A stretch of 21,255 bases of DNA, taken from the NCBI GenBank assembly GCA_904501955.1, contig CAJGCY010000034.1, forward strand, positions 1-21,255, written 5' to 3'. The translations under genes were made by a program, and so were the position numbers. Positions 20,884-21,255 of this stretch are shown here, one piece after another (positions within the stretch are counted from its first letter, which is position 1; the number at the start of each line of letters is the position of its first letter). This stretch comes from an uncultured Akkermansia sp. (GTDB lineage: Bacteria > Verrucomicrobiota > Verrucomicrobiia > Verrucomicrobiales > Akkermansiaceae). A model generated the notes under the pieces. The model saw only the letters and a list, made by a program, of their open reading frames with translations, did no database searches and was not told the DNA's origin.

Positions 20884-21255
20884 GATAAATCGGAAGTTGA
20901 AGGGGTGGTTGCGAGCCGCAGGCGAGCGGAATTCAGAGCCCCGGAGGGGCGCCATAAAATAGCCCGCGGTGGAGCCCCGTAAGGGGCGGAACCCCGGGAA
21001 CCGCCCCCAAAAAAACAAATGCGAACCCCGGAGGGGTGGCATAAAGCGTGGCTCAAAATACGGCATTGTTTCAAAATGCCGCAAACACAAAAAACACGCG
21101 CCCACCCCGGCTCGGAGCTTCGCTTCGCTACGGTCCTCGCCATTATATGTCGGCCTACGCTGCGTCGCTTCGCTCCGTCGCTCCGGGCTCAATTTTCTTT
21201 TTTACGCTACCCCGGGGTTCCGCGGCTTCGCCGCTCCACCGCCGGGCTATTTTAT
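20884..21255 (+). repeat. Dispersed inverted-repeat element, left part (copy 3, cut by window end)
   Basis: It begins with GATAAATCGGAAGTTGAAG and runs to the window end in the same orientation as the copy at 8417-8898. From GAGCCCCGGAGGGGCGC (20936) to the window end the two copies are nearly identical by eye. Differences include an insertion near 21119-21130 (TTCGCTTCGCTA, itself resembling the nearby CGTCGCTTCGCT motif) and a replaced hairpin stem at 21222-21234 (GCGGC-TTC-GCCGC instead of GCCCC-TGAC-GGGGC). About 85 bp of the right end should lie beyond the window. The open frames inside look spurious. Confidence 0.85.

Overview
The window (about 21 kb, mostly 55-60% G+C) looks like a chromosomal segment of a Gram-negative bacterium that makes heptose-containing LPS. 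No gene has a convincing Shine-Dalgarno sequence, and several start codons lie only 8-12 bases after a good -10 box. Together with the gene set and dispersed GC-rich palindromic repeats this fits a Verrucomicrobiota (Akkermansia-like) genome, but that assignment is inference with moderate to low confidence. No rRNA, tRNA or CRISPR array is visible.

Layout. 1-193: right part of a dispersed inverted-repeat element. 211-3527 (minus): two-gene McrBC/LlaJI-type restriction module, an AAA+ GTPase with an AT-rich N-terminal half followed by a PD-(D/E)xK nuclease. 3696-7159 (minus): operon hldE-gmhA-gmhB-heptosyltransferase. 7347-8333 (plus): hldD, divergent from it. The two units together encode the whole route from sedoheptulose 7-phosphate to ADP-L-glycero-D-manno-heptose plus a transferase to use it. 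8417-8898: a complete 482-bp repeat element between hldD and ppa, which are convergent. 8910-9401 (minus): inorganic pyrophosphatase. 9573-9911 (minus): small secreted His/Cys/Pro-rich protein. 10115-14166 (plus): operon of a sulfonate/nitrate/taurine-type ABC transporter (lipoprotein, ATPase, permease) plus a GlcD-family FAD oxidoreductase. 14281-15966: glnS. 16048-18220: ribBA and a eukaryote-type HIS6/hisA. 18285-18803: secreted Cys-containing protein of unknown function. 18997-20799: aroC plus an unknown membrane protein. 20884-21255: another repeat element, cut by the window end.

Most striking points: (1) a shared promoter layout (TTGACG/A-like, 16-17 bases, TAGCAT/TAGAAT, 8-9 bases, ATG), which predicts leaderless or nearly leaderless mRNAs for mcrB, ppa, the transporter lipoprotein and glnS, and a very short leader for aroC; (2) a repeat family with terminal inverted repeats and internal hairpins whose stems change in a compensatory way between copies, resembling a BIME/REP or MITE; (3) an abrupt drop in G+C inside mcrB at the domain boundary; (4) a HIS6-type isomerase in a bacterial context; (5) a GmhB phosphatase without the usual zinc loop; (6) a strong terminator touching the start of ribBA.
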